From Polynucleobacter sp. HIN5 (lineage in GTDB: Bacteria > Pseudomonadota > Gammaproteobacteria > Burkholderiales > Burkholderiaceae): a stretch of 64,000 bases of DNA. Both the position numbers and the translations under genes were made by a program. The stretch spans positions 1,240,001-1,304,000 of the forward strand of contig NZ_AP028136.1 of NCBI RefSeq assembly GCF_030297555.1, read 5' to 3'. The notes beneath the pieces were generated by a model that searched no databases, was not told the origin of the DNA, and worked only from the letters and a program-made list of their open reading frames with translations. Shown here one piece after another: positions 45,976 through 54,718 of the stretch. Within the stretch, counting starts at the first letter, position 1; each line of letters begins with the position of its first letter.

Positions 45976-47112
45976 ATGTCCGAAACCAAAAAACAAGCAC
46001 CACGTCGTAAATTTCTGAAAGGTGCAGCAGTCGGTAGCGCTGGAGCAGCTGCTCTTAGCTTCCCAATGATTTCCAAAGGTCAGGCAGCGCCACAAAGTTT
46101 GCGCTTCCAGTCCACATGGCCAGCGAAGGATATCTTCCACGAGTACGCACTCGACTTCGCGAAAAAAGTAAATGATATGACCGGTGGCGAACTCAAGATT
46201 GAAGTTCTACCCGCTGGTGCAGTAGTACCTGCTTTTGGTTTATTAGATGCTGTCTCGAAGGGTACCTTAGATGGTGGCCATGGCGTGGTGGTTTATCACT
46301 ACGGTAAAAACTCAGCCCTCGCACTCTGGGGATCAGGTCCATCCTTCGGTATGGACGCAAACATGCTCCTATCCTGGCACAAATACGGCGGCGGTAAAGA
46401 GTTGCTTGATGAGCTCTACAAAACCGTTGGCGCCAACGTCAAATCCTATGTATACGGCCCAATGCCTACTCAGCCTCTCGGCTGGTTCAAAAAGCCTGTC
46501 ACCAAAATTGAGGACATGAAAGGCCTCAAGTACCGTACCGTTGGTATCTCGATTGATATGTTCACTGCCATGGGCGTATCAGTCAACGCACTTCCTGGCG
46601 GCGAGATCGTTCCTGCCATGGATCGCGGCCTTTTGGATGCAGCTGAGTTCAACAATGCCTCCTCCGATCGTCAATTGGGCTTCCCAGACGTATCGAAGGT
46701 TTGCATGTTACAAAGCTACCACCAAAATGCCGAGCAGTTTGAGATCCTCTTTAACGGCACCAAGTACAACGCAATGCCCGCAAAGCTGCGCAACATCCTT
46801 GACTATGCAGTAGAAGCTTCTTCTGCTGATATGTCCTGGAAGGCTGTGGATCGCTACTCTTCTGCTTATGAAGACATGCAAACCAAGCAAGGTGTTAAGT
46901 TCTTCAAGACCCCTGACTCGGTATTGCGTGCCCAGCTCAAAGTGTTCGATGATGTGGTTGCCAAGAAATCCGCAGAGAACCCAATTTTCAAGAAAATTGT
47001 TGACTCACAGCGTAATTTCGCCAAACGCGCAGTGAAGTGGGACTTAGATACCAACGTACAGCGCCGTATGGCTTATGACCACTATTTTGGTCAGCCAGCC
47101 AAAAAAGCCTAA
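45976..47112 (+). CDS. TRAP transporter solute-binding protein (DctP family)
   Basis: Periplasmic binding protein of a tripartite ATP-independent transporter. 378 residues. The N-terminus has a Tat-type signal (RRKFLKGAAVGSAGAAALSF), so export is probably folded through the twin-arginine route. The body shows DctP-family segments: FQSTWPAKDIFHEYALDFAKKV, LKIEVLPAGAVVPAFGLLDAV, and PGGEIVPAMDRGLLDAAEFN with the conserved organic-acid-binding Arg in LKYRTVGI. The form resembles binding proteins for 2-oxo or hydroxy monocarboxylates, but the ligand is unproven. A TAGGAG ribosome site lies before ATG 45976. First gene of the TRAP operon. Confidence 0.9.
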   Translation: MSETKKQAPRRKFLKGAAVGSAGAAALSFPMISKGQAAPQSLRFQSTWPAKDIFHEYALDFAKKVNDMTGGELKIEVLPAGAVVPAFGLLDAVSKGTLDGGHGVVVYHYGKNSALALWGSGPSFGMDANMLLSWHKYGGGKELLDELYKTVGANVKSYVYGPMPTQPLGWFKKPVTKIEDMKGLKYRTVGISIDMFTAMGVSVNALPGGEIVPAMDRGLLDAAEFNNASSDRQLGFPDVSKVCMLQSYHQNAEQFEILFNGTKYNAMPAKLRNILDYAVEASSADMSWKAVDRYSSAYEDMQTKQGVKFFKTPDSVLRAQLKVFDDVVAKKSAENPIFKKIVDSQRNFAKRAVKWDLDTNVQRRMAYDHYFGQPAKKA

Positions 47113-47163
47113 TACAGGCTAGGTAAAACCGGTTTTCTTGATAGAATACCGGTTGTAGTAATC

Positions 47164-47194
47164 AATGGGATGGTTAGGCACTAACCATCCCATT
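47164..47194 (+). promoter_or_regulatory. 14-bp perfect intercistronic hairpin
   Basis: AATGGGATGGTTAG (47164-47177) and its exact complement (47181-47194) with a 3-base loop, between the binding-protein gene and the small permease gene. No strong T-tract follows, only TTCTTATATT. Such structures can stabilise the upstream message or partly terminate, giving more binding protein than permease. Confidence 0.7.
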
Positions 47195-47221
47195 TCTTAT
47201 ATTAGTTTCAAGGATATCGTT

Positions 47222-47797
47222 ATGCAAAACTTATTCCTAACCGTCGATAAAGTATCCACATTTGTCGGTCATTTCTTTTCCTGGTTGGTTATTGGCTTAA
47301 CCGGACTAATCGGTTTTGAAGTCTTCTCACGTTATGTACTTAACGATCCGCATCCATGGGCCTTTGATGCCCAAATGATGCTTTATGGCACGATGTTTAT
47401 GATGGCTGGAGCGTATACCCTTGCTAAAAATGGACATGTACGCGGCGATATTCTGTACGGCTTCCTGAAGCCTCGCACCCAAGCAATTTTTGATTTAATT
47501 TTGTATGTGGTGTTTTTTATTCCAGGCATCATTGCGTTAGCTTACGCGGGCTACATTTTTGCCGCTGACTCCTGGAGAATTTTGGAGCACTCGTCCATCA
47601 CTGCGGATGGCCCTCCTATTTACCCATTCAAAACAATTATTCCGATTGCGGGAGTATTTCTTTTGCTCCAAGGCGTCGTTGAAATTTTGCGCTGCGTGGT
47701 ATGCATCCGCGAGGGTGAATGGCCCTCCCGAGAGCAAGACGTTGAGGAAGTCGATGTTGATGCACTCAAAGCCATGGTTGGCAAAGATAAGGAATAA
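47222..47797 (+). CDS. TRAP transporter small permease subunit (DctQ family)
   Basis: 191 residues from ATG 47222, preceded by an AAGGA ribosome site; an earlier in-frame codon at 47165 lies inside the intercistronic hairpin. Four membrane helices, with the family segments VFSRYVLNDPHPWAFDAQMMLYGTMFMMAGAYTLAKNGHVRGDIL. DctQ binds the large permease and is needed for transport. The acidic C-terminus ends about five bases before the large subunit gene. Confidence 0.92.
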   Translation: MQNLFLTVDKVSTFVGHFFSWLVIGLTGLIGFEVFSRYVLNDPHPWAFDAQMMLYGTMFMMAGAYTLAKNGHVRGDILYGFLKPRTQAIFDLILYVVFFIPGIIALAYAGYIFAADSWRILEHSSITADGPPIYPFKTIIPIAGVFLLLQGVVEILRCVVCIREGEWPSREQDVEEVDVDALKAMVGKDKE

Positions 47798-47802
47798 TCA
47801 AC

Positions 47803-49731
47803 ATGCGTAAAGAACTATTATTTGGTTTCTCCATCATGGCCTTGGTGGTCATGGCTACTCTAATTTTCATGCCATGGGGAAACATTGAAAGCGGTCACAT
47901 TGGCCTATTAATGCTCTCTTTAGTGGTAGTTGCCATTATGTTGGGCTTTCCAACCGCTTTTACCCTCATGGGTATGGGCATGATTTTTACCTTCATCGCT
48001 TACAGCTTTCAGAACCCCGATTTAGCGCTTCAAAATACCTTGATGCTCATGGTCCAACGAGCCTATGGGGTAATGACCAATGATGTACTCATTTCGATTC
48101 CGCTATTTGTTTTCATGGGTTATTTGGTCGAGCGCGCCAATCTTATTGAAAAACTATTTAGGTCACTTCATCTAGCACTCGTCCGTCTTCCAGGCTCACT
48201 TGCTGTGGCAACCATTTTTACGTGTGCTGTATTTGCTACAGCAACCGGTATTGTGGGTGCAGTAGTGACCCTGATGGGTCTTCTTGCCTTGCCACCGATG
48301 TTAAAGGCTGGGTATGACACCCGGGTCTCTGCTGGATGCATTACCGCAGGTGGCTGTTTAGGTATTTTAATCCCTCCATCCGTGCTCTTGATTGTTTACG
48401 GAGCAACTGCCGGAGTATCGGTTGTACAGCTTTACGCGGGTGCTTTTTTTCCAGGGATTATGCTCGCTTGCTTGTATATCGGCTATGTCATGATCCTAGC
48501 CAAGCTGAAGCCTAATCTGATGCCACCGCTTTCAGAGGCTGAACGCAAAGTTCTATTACCAATGAGCTATACCGAGCTCGGAGAAAAATTAAGCCAAAAA
48601 GTTATTCCGGCGCTTTTAATGGCCCTAAAAGGCAAGCGTAATCTCAATGTCAGCAGTAAAGAGATTGCCAAATCCCTCATCATTGCCCTTTTACCCTTAA
48701 TCGTGTTTATTGGTTTTACGGGGTCTATGTATCAAATCGCGACCAAACCCGCTGAGGTGATCGAGATGGATATCATGCCCATGGGATTTGCGGGAAGTGG
48801 TTCAGATTATTCGAGTGAATCTAGCTCTACAGGCCTAAATGAACCGCCTGGTGCTGAAAAAGAATCCTCTGGAACCGGTCTTTCCCTGCCACCGGGTGCT
48901 GAAGAAGAAAAACCTGCGGCAGCTCAAGCAACGACAGCCGCCGAGCCTACTAAAGCTGCAGAACCGCCTAAGCCGGTCGATGCGCCATTGTGGTTCTGGA
49001 TCCTGACTGGCATTCTTGGGGCGATTCTGTTGATCTACTACGCCCTCCTCACCTGGGTTCGTCTTGAGATCTTCAGGATGCTGTTGGGATCGTTTTTCCC
49101 GCTCGCCGTGCTGATTCTATTCGTATTGGGCTCAATTGTTTTTGGATTGGCAACTCCTACGGAGGCAGCGGCTGTTGGTGCGATTGGTGGTTTTATTTTG
49201 GCCGCAGCCTATAAGCAACTGAACATTACGGTGGTTAAAGAATCTGTCTTCCTTACAGCGAAGACGGGTGCGATGGTCTGCTGGCTCTTTGTAGGTTCAT
49301 CGATTTTCTCTGCAGCCTTTGCCCTATTGGGTGGCCAAGATTTAGTTGAGAAATGGGTTTTATCCCTCGGCCTAAGTTCCATTGAGTTTTTGATTCTGTC
49401 TCAGGTCATCATTTTCTTATTGGGTTGGCCACTGGAGTGGACCGAGATCATCGTGATCTTCATGCCAATCTTTGTACCATTGCTTGATAACTTTGGTATC
49501 AATCCATTGTTCTTTGGTTTATTGGTTGCTTTGAACTTACAAACTGCCTTCCTCTCACCTCCAGTTGCAATGTCGGCGTTCTACCTCAAAGGCGTTGCAC
49601 CTCCGCACGTGACCTTAAATCAGATTTTCATGGGGATGCTGCCATTCATGGGCATTCAGGTCATTGCCATTGTCTTGCTATATGTATTCCCGCAGATTGG
49701 TTTATGGCTGCCCGGGGTTCTATATAAATAA
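47803..49731 (+). CDS. TRAP transporter large permease subunit (DctM family)
   Basis: 642 residues, clearly longer than the usual 425-450 because of an internal insertion of about 180. The N-terminal DctM half has GFPTAFTLMGMGMIFTFIA, FATATGIVGAVVTLMGLLALPPML and the GGCLGILIPPSVLLIVYGATAGVSV motif. The C-terminal half has ATPTEAAAVGAIGGFILAA and FLLGWPLEWTEIIVIFMPIFVP. The insertion holds one TM, a soluble low-complexity stretch (about 335-398, with a repeat) and another TM pair. The protein imports organic acids driven by ion gradients. Followed by an intrinsic terminator. Confidence 0.92.
   Translation: MRKELLFGFSIMALVVMATLIFMPWGNIESGHIGLLMLSLVVVAIMLGFPTAFTLMGMGMIFTFIAYSFQNPDLALQNTLMLMVQRAYGVMTNDVLISIPLFVFMGYLVERANLIEKLFRSLHLALVRLPGSLAVATIFTCAVFATATGIVGAVVTLMGLLALPPMLKAGYDTRVSAGCITAGGCLGILIPPSVLLIVYGATAGVSVVQLYAGAFFPGIMLACLYIGYVMILAKLKPNLMPPLSEAERKVLLPMSYTELGEKLSQKVIPALLMALKGKRNLNVSSKEIAKSLIIALLPLIVFIGFTGSMYQIATKPAEVIEMDIMPMGFAGSGSDYSSESSSTGLNEPPGAEKESSGTGLSLPPGAEEEKPAAAQATTAAEPTKAAEPPKPVDAPLWFWILTGILGAILLIYYALLTWVRLEIFRMLLGSFFPLAVLILFVLGSIVFGLATPTEAAAVGAIGGFILAAAYKQLNITVVKESVFLTAKTGAMVCWLFVGSSIFSAAFALLGGQDLVEKWVLSLGLSSIEFLILSQVIIFLLGWPLEWTEIIVIFMPIFVPLLDNFGINPLFFGLLVALNLQTAFLSPPVAMSAFYLKGVAPPHVTLNQIFMGMLPFMGIQVIAIVLLYVFPQIGLWLPGVLYK
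48823..48909 (+). repeat. Degenerate tandem repeat within the TRAP large permease
   Basis: Two adjacent units coding for SSTGLNEPPGAEKE and SSGTGLSLPPGAEEE (residues 341-354 and 355-369 of the permease). They sit in a Ser/Pro/Glu-rich, otherwise Ala-rich linker that continues to residue about 398. Confidence 0.75.
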
Positions 49732-49745
49732 TGATCTGCGATTTC

Positions 49746-49769
49746 AACCCCGCTTCGGCGGGGTTTTTT
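49746..49769 (+). terminator. Intrinsic terminator of the TRAP operon
   Basis: CCCCGC (49748-49753), loop TTCG, GCGGGG (49758-49763), then six T (49764-49769). A textbook stable stem with a UUCG tetraloop, 16 bases after the permease stop. It separates the TRAP operon from the acylase gene 18 bases downstream. Confidence 0.92.
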
Positions 49770-49787
49770 ATGATGTCTTGAGTTCTA

Positions 49788-52262
49788 ATGAAATCCTCTA
49801 GATCGATGATGAAACTGTCGCGCTTTTCACGCTTCTTTATATTTGCGTTTGTAGTTTTGATCGCATTGATTACTTTAGTTTTGGTCGGCTACTGGGTAAG
49901 CGCGAAGTCGAATTTCTCCGGAACCGTTCTTAGCGGCAGCCTTGGTCATACGGTACAAATTCAGTTCGATGAGAGTGATGTGCCACACATCAAAGCAAAA
50001 TCTCAACGCGATGCATTTTATGCTCTGGGATTTGTACATGCGACCGAACGCTCCTGGCAACTAGAGATCAGCCGGCGCTTGGCTTCAGGGCGTCTTTCTG
50101 AAATTTTAGGCGAGCGCACCGTCTCGCTCGATCGCTTTATACGTACCCTAGGCATTAAACAAGCAGCTGAGAAACAGTTTGAGCGCTATCCAGCAGAAAT
50201 CAAGCAATTGGTTCAAGCTTATGCCGATGGTGTCAATGCTGGCAATCAATCACTAGGCTGGGCCTTACCAATCGAGTATTTTTTGACTGGCTCCAAACCC
50301 AGCCATTGGTCTCCCTCAGATAGCGTTGCCTGGTCTTTAATGATGGCGTTAGATTTGGGTGATAACTGGCAAAAAGAATTATTTCGCTTAGAGCTCTCGC
50401 AATATCTCAGCACGACTGAGATTTGGCAGGTGATGCCACCCTATCCCGGAACTAATCCAGTCACCAACATCGATTTTGCCAAGCTATATCGCGAACATCA
50501 GGTTTTTAGGCCCACTCAATCCATGGCTCAAACATCGCGTAATAGCGAGCCTTACTTACTAAAGCATGCGGATACGGTGGGATGGCTAAGTGACCAGCAA
50601 GAAGGCTTGGGCTCTAACAATTGGGTGCTTACGGGTAAAAAAACAATTTCAGGCAAACCCTTACTCGCCAACGATCCCCATTTGGGTCTAAGCGCACCTT
50701 CCACGTGGTACTTTGCACACCTCGAAGCTCCAGGCTTAAATGTAATCGGGGCTACCCTGCCAGGTATCCCAGCGATTGTTTTGGGCAGAACTGACAAAAT
50801 TGCCTGGGGATTTACCAATACGGGCCCAGACGTGCAAGATCTTTATCTAGAAAAGATTGATCCTACCAATCCCAATCAGTACATTGGCCCCGACGGTCCG
50901 CTCTCCTTTTTGGCGCGCGAGGAGATTATTCAGATTAAAGATAAACCGCCCCTACGGTTTGTGGTGAAGCAAAGTCGCCACGGCCCCATCATCTCGGACA
51001 GTCATGCCCGAGCTAAAAAAGTGATTGATACGAAGCGCTATGCCCTAGCCCTACGCTGGACTGCGTTAGATATCGAGAACCAAACGTTGATGGGTGGCAT
51101 TCTCATGAATCGTGCCGATTCAATTGACTCGTTGAAGGCTGCCTTACGTCATCACTATGCCCCCATGCAAACCGTTGCCATGGCAGATACTCAAGGCAAT
51201 ATTGCCTTGCAAGTTGCTGGAATAGCACCACGCCGGCAATTGCACCAAGGCCTGTATGGGGCTGCACCGGCGCTAGGGTGGGAGCGCCAATTTGATTGGA
51301 CAGCCTACCTACCATTTGAACAACTACCCAGCTATTCGAATCCAGCCTCAGAGTGGCTGGCAAGCGCCAATCAAGAAATTGTTTCTACGACAAATTCCAA
51401 TCCGCTGACTGGCGATTGGGATCTTCCCTTTCGATACGATCGCATCGCAGCCATGATTAGGGCAAAAGACCAACATGATCGTACTTCTATGCAGGCCATG
51501 CAGGGCGATGTACTTTCCTTGGGAGCTCAACCGCTCTTACCTTTATTTAAGAATGCGCGCTCAGGTCATGCTCTGCAGCCTAACATTCAGGCAGCTATGG
51601 ATAGTTTTAATGGAAGCATGAGTACGGATTCGGTAGCGGCTTTGGTCTTTAATGCCTGGGTTGATCAATTAACACGGATTCTATTCTCCCGTCTAGGTGA
51701 GTCCTTCACCGAAGAATATGGCCGACGCCATTTTCGGGGGGCGGTCATCAATCAAATTAGTAATCCCGATAGTCCTTGGTGCGATGTGCACACGACTGTA
51801 GAGCGTGAAAATTGCCAGGATGCCGCCAATCTTGCCCTGCAACGAGCCTTATCTGATTTAAGTCACCGTTATGGAAAATCAACCAATGATTGGCGTTGGG
51901 GAATTGCGCATCACGCCGTTTCCGAGCATCGCCCATTCAAAAACATTCCCTTTCTATCGGGACTCTTTAATGTCAGCGTTCCATTTCCAGGGGATGCCTT
52001 TACGGTCAACGTTGGGCGCCCTGTACTCAATAATCCCAAAGCGCCTTTTCAGGCCAATCATGCACCCAGTCTTCGAGCAGTCTATGACCTAAATGATCCA
52101 GAGCAATCGGCATTCATGTTTCCGACGGGTCAGTCCGGTTGGGTTCAAAGTCAACGCTATCGCAATCTAAGCACTGCATGGGCAAATAATCAAGCAATCC
52201 CATTAGCAATGAAGCCCAAACAAGTCCGACGTGAATTGGTCTTAAAAGCTAAGTCGTTTTGA
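49788..52262 (+). CDS. Penicillin acylase family Ntn hydrolase
   Basis: 824-residue precursor of an N-terminal-nucleophile amidohydrolase. A membrane anchor or signal spans about residues 14-38. The alpha-chain part has FDESDVPHIKAKSQRDAFYALGFVHATERSWQL. The beta chain would begin at Ser276 in LGSNNWVLTG, followed by LLANDPHLGLSAPSTWY and GRTDKIAWGFTNTGPDVQDLY. Family members cleave acyl-homoserine lactones, penicillins or other N-acyl amides, so quorum quenching is possible but unproven. Start at ATG 49788 or ATG 49806. It stands alone after the TRAP terminator. Confidence 0.9.
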   Translation: MKSSRSMMKLSRFSRFFIFAFVVLIALITLVLVGYWVSAKSNFSGTVLSGSLGHTVQIQFDESDVPHIKAKSQRDAFYALGFVHATERSWQLEISRRLASGRLSEILGERTVSLDRFIRTLGIKQAAEKQFERYPAEIKQLVQAYADGVNAGNQSLGWALPIEYFLTGSKPSHWSPSDSVAWSLMMALDLGDNWQKELFRLELSQYLSTTEIWQVMPPYPGTNPVTNIDFAKLYREHQVFRPTQSMAQTSRNSEPYLLKHADTVGWLSDQQEGLGSNNWVLTGKKTISGKPLLANDPHLGLSAPSTWYFAHLEAPGLNVIGATLPGIPAIVLGRTDKIAWGFTNTGPDVQDLYLEKIDPTNPNQYIGPDGPLSFLAREEIIQIKDKPPLRFVVKQSRHGPIISDSHARAKKVIDTKRYALALRWTALDIENQTLMGGILMNRADSIDSLKAALRHHYAPMQTVAMADTQGNIALQVAGIAPRRQLHQGLYGAAPALGWERQFDWTAYLPFEQLPSYSNPASEWLASANQEIVSTTNSNPLTGDWDLPFRYDRIAAMIRAKDQHDRTSMQAMQGDVLSLGAQPLLPLFKNARSGHALQPNIQAAMDSFNGSMSTDSVAALVFNAWVDQLTRILFSRLGESFTEEYGRRHFRGAVINQISNPDSPWCDVHTTVERENCQDAANLALQRALSDLSHRYGKSTNDWRWGIAHHAVSEHRPFKNIPFLSGLFNVSVPFPGDAFTVNVGRPVLNNPKAPFQANHAPSLRAVYDLNDPEQSAFMFPTGQSGWVQSQRYRNLSTAWANNQAIPLAMKPKQVRRELVLKAKSF

Positions 52263-52310
52263 GTTGCGGTATTGACCCATTACAATGCTTAGAAATTAAA
52301 CAGGATCATT

Positions 52311-52715
52311 ATGAAAATCATTCTTCAACTTCTCAGCGTTGCGATCTTTACTCTTTCCTCCAATTTTGCGTTAGCCGCCTGGGATGAGCTGGGAAGTAAT
52401 GAGTTCATCACGATTTTGATTGATAAATCCAGTATCAAGAAATCCGGGGACAAGGTACAGGTTCTATCCATGCTCGATCTGAAGAAGCCTGGGGTTGAAC
52501 CTAAAACCAAATTACCTGTGAACTCCATCATTGGTCTTAACGAATACCACTGCGGGAAGGTTCAATACCGCCCCTTAGAGGTCAAATTTATGTCGGGCAA
52601 GCGGGGTGAAGGTAAGGTGGTTGATGAAATCAAGACCCCCGATAGTAGTTTTGAGGCGATCGTGAGTGGTGATTGGCCAGCAGGAGTCTATAACCTTGCG
52701 TGTCGAACAAACTAA
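52311..52715 (+). CDS. Small secreted protein, surface-adhesin E-like
   Basis: 134 residues with a signal peptide (LLSVAIFTLSSNFALA). The mature part starts AAWDELGSNEFITILIDKSSIKKSGDKVQVLSMLDLK, the pattern of the Adhesin_E family (W near the start, Y/I-D pair, then a basic VxVLxMLDLKKP strand), with a conserved Cys pair further on (YHCGKVQYRPLEV, LACRTN). Function is unknown; homologues are exported. The ribosome site is AGGA before ATG 52311. The following gene overlaps its last 20 bases. Confidence 0.75.
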   Translation: MKIILQLLSVAIFTLSSNFALAAWDELGSNEFITILIDKSSIKKSGDKVQVLSMLDLKKPGVEPKTKLPVNSIIGLNEYHCGKVQYRPLEVKFMSGKRGEGKVVDEIKTPDSSFEAIVSGDWPAGVYNLACRTN

Positions 52716-53106
52716 TCCAATCAAGCGATCAATCAGCAACCAAGGGCTGCTCAACCTACTCTGTTTTTTTATTACCTTGATTGGCCTTACCGGATTACAA
52801 GGCTGCGCAGCACCTCTGATGGCTGCCGCCAGTAGTGCTGGTACCGCAGCTGGATCTGCAGCAGCAGCAAGCCCCATGACCGCGGTAAGTGTTACATCAA
52901 CCGTAACTACCGGACGCTCGCCCCTCGAACACGCCACATCTGCCGCAACCAAAAAGGATTGCAGTTTCTTTAACGTCTTTAGTTCTAAACCAATTTGTGA
53001 AGAAATTGTGATCCCAACCGTTCAGGACCGCAGTGAACTCATTATCGGGGAAGCGGATCGTAATACTACGATTATTGAAGTGATTGACGTAAGGCCAAGC
53101 CAGTAG
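52696..53106 (+). CDS. Small lipoprotein, function unknown, TTG start
   Basis: 136 residues if translation begins at TTG 52696, which has AGGAG (52682-52686) nine bases upstream; GTG 52666 is the only other option. The gene overlaps the preceding one by 20 bases in a different frame. After a basic N-terminus comes a membrane segment ending in the lipobox LQGC (FFITLIGLTGLQGCAAPL), so it would be lipidated. An Ala/Ser-rich mature start follows, and a C-terminal Cys pair (KDCSFFNVFSSKPICEE). I recognise no family. The signal and ribosome site support a real gene. Confidence 0.65.
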   Translation: MRVEQTNPIKRSISNQGLLNLLCFFITLIGLTGLQGCAAPLMAAASSAGTAAGSAAAASPMTAVSVTSTVTTGRSPLEHATSAATKKDCSFFNVFSSKPICEEIVIPTVQDRSELIIGEADRNTTIIEVIDVRPSQ

Positions 53107-53110
53107 CGAA

Positions 53111-53187
53111 TGGGGTGAACGACGGGATTCGAACCCGCGACAACCAGAATCACAATCTGGGACTCTACCAACTGAGCTACGTCCACC
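53111..53187 (-). tRNA. tRNA-His (GTG anticodon)
   Basis: Minus-strand cloverleaf. The acceptor has the extra G(-1) expected for tRNA-His, giving an eight-pair stem GGTGGACG with CGTTCACC. The anticodon stem CCAGA/TCTGG closes the loop TTGTGAT (anticodon GTG). The T loop contains GTTCGAATC and CCA is encoded (53111-53113). It lies 24 bases after dusA on the same strand. Confidence 0.97.
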
Positions 53188-53201
53188 ATTGCTACAAACG
53201 C

Positions 53202-53207
53202 ATTATA
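53202..53207 (-). promoter_or_regulatory. -10 box of tRNA-His
   Basis: A perfect TATAAT on the minus strand, 14 bases upstream of the tRNA 5' end and four bases after the dusA stop. No good -35 is visible; the upstream contacts would fall in the end of dusA. Confidence 0.6.
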
Positions 53208-53211
53208 ACGA

Positions 53212-54297
53212 CTATGCCCCGAAACCGATTGATGGGGGTTCAAATAGCGCCCAATCACCCAACTCCATGCTGGCTTCCAAAAAGAAGGTTTCGATGGCAT
53301 CGGATGTTTTAACCTTTGCCAAGGCGTGATGATCGGATAATCGTTGACGCCAACGGCGCGATCCCGCACGACCGTGAGCTAGACCCATGATGTGCCGAGT
53401 AATCGCCCCCAAATAGAAGTCTTTGCGATGCGTATTGCACTGAGCCAGCCATGCTTGACTGTATGCAATCAAGCCAATTTGAACTCGATGCCAGTCTGCC
53501 TCGCTAAAGAGATAACCTACTGCATCGCCATCGCTTTCGATAAGATCATCCCAACCCAATAGCATGGCCGGAAAATGATAAGCAGCACGACCAATCATAA
53601 AACCATCAAAATCAGACCAATGCTGCGCAATATCGTGATTGGACTCTAAGCCACCATTAAGTAATACGTTTAGATTTGGATAGTGCTTTTGTGCATCGCG
53701 ACGGATTTGCTTGGCAACCTCATAATGTAATGGAGGCTTGCTGCGATTCTCTTTAGGCGATAGACCTTTCAAGACCGCATTGCGTGCATGAATCGTGACC
53801 TGGGTTGCTCCTGCAGCCGCGACTGCCAGTACAAAGTCCAAGATAAATTGATAGTCGCGCGGCGATTGGGCTGCATCCATTTGATCGAGCCCCAAGCGAT
53901 GTTTCACCGAAATCGGTAGATCACAAGCAGCACGCATCGCACTCACACACTTAGCAACGAGTTCGGGTTCAGCCATGAGGCAGGCCCCAAAAGCCCCTTT
54001 TTGGACCCGCTCTGAGGGGCAACCGCAATTGAGATCGATTTCATCATAGCCCCATTGTTGGGCAAGTGCTGCACACTGAGCGAGCTCAGCCGGATCGCTG
54101 CCGCCGAGTTGCAAAACCACCGGGTGCTCTTCCTGACTAAAATCCAAATGCCGTGGCTGGTCACCGTATAAAAGCGCCCCCGTAGTGACCATCTCTGTGT
54201 AGAGCACGGCACGCTTAGTTAGCATTCGATGGAATGACCGGCAATGACGATCGGTCCACTCCATCATGGGAGCAACAGCTAAGCGCTTGGGACTCAT
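53212..54297 (-). CDS. dusA: tRNA-dihydrouridine synthase A
   Basis: FMN enzyme that reduces uridines 20/20a in the tRNA D-loop. 361 residues, near the family length. The N-terminus RLAVAPMMEWTDRHCRSFHRML (FMN loop) fits DusA, with the catalytic Cys in DLNCGCPSERVQKGAFGACLM, then SVKHRLGLDQ, HARNAVLKGLSPKENR and the FMN-phosphate loop GFMIGRAAYHFP. It follows the toxin gene by four bases and is followed by tRNA-His, so two tRNA-related genes adjoin. Confidence 0.95.
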   Translation of the reverse strand: MSPKRLAVAPMMEWTDRHCRSFHRMLTKRAVLYTEMVTTGALLYGDQPRHLDFSQEEHPVVLQLGGSDPAELAQCAALAQQWGYDEIDLNCGCPSERVQKGAFGACLMAEPELVAKCVSAMRAACDLPISVKHRLGLDQMDAAQSPRDYQFILDFVLAVAAAGATQVTIHARNAVLKGLSPKENRSKPPLHYEVAKQIRRDAQKHYPNLNVLLNGGLESNHDIAQHWSDFDGFMIGRAAYHFPAMLLGWDDLIESDGDAVGYLFSEADWHRVQIGLIAYSQAWLAQCNTHRKDFYLGAITRHIMGLAHGRAGSRRWRQRLSDHHALAKVKTSDAIETFFLEASMELGDWALFEPPSIGFGA

Positions 54298-54301
54298 GCA
54301 A

Positions 54302-54718
54302 TTAGTCCCAAGGATTGGTCAACTTCAATTTAGTTGGATCAAAATCGCTAGTATTGCGCGTAACTAAAGTCAGGCGATGCTCAATCGCAGTCGCTGCAAT
54401 CATGGCATCCCGCTCCGAAGATGGATTGGGAACATGGAGATCAGCGTAGCGGAGTGCGATTGGAACATCGATTGGAATAATCCGATCAGCAAATACCGGG
54501 AGAATCATTTGCATCAGCCATTTTTTTAATAACTGACCCTGCTTTTTATCTCGGCGCATTACGGACAGAATGCCTTGTTCGATTTCTAGAATACTAATCA
54601 CCGAGAGAAACATCCGGGTTGGGGCAATCGATAGTGCCCAAGCATGAACCTGTGGATTAATCTTGGAAGTACCTGCTTTTCTGAGCTCCGAGATGACATT
54701 GGTGTCGAGAAGGTACAT
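54302..54718 (-). CDS. VapC-type PIN-domain toxin
   Basis: 138-residue PIN-domain ribonuclease. The acidic active-site residues are visible: MYLLDTNVISELRKA (Asp5), SVISILEIEQGI (Glu), ERDAMIAATAIEH (Asp) and VTRNTSDF (Asp). The form is close to FitB/VapC toxins that cut RNA, often tRNA or 23S rRNA. Its ATG overlaps the antitoxin stop by one base (TAATG), the usual coupling of type II modules. dusA follows four bases later. Confidence 0.93.
   Translation of the reverse strand: MYLLDTNVISELRKAGTSKINPQVHAWALSIAPTRMFLSVISILEIEQGILSVMRRDKKQGQLLKKWLMQMILPVFADRIIPIDVPIALRYADLHVPNPSSERDAMIAATAIEHRLTLVTRNTSDFDPTKLKLTNPWD

Noticed and set aside
52575..52952. Open frame opposite the two small exported protein genes
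   Set aside because: It spans the ends of both plus-strand genes, has no signal or domain, and reflects the Ala-rich region of the lipoprotein.
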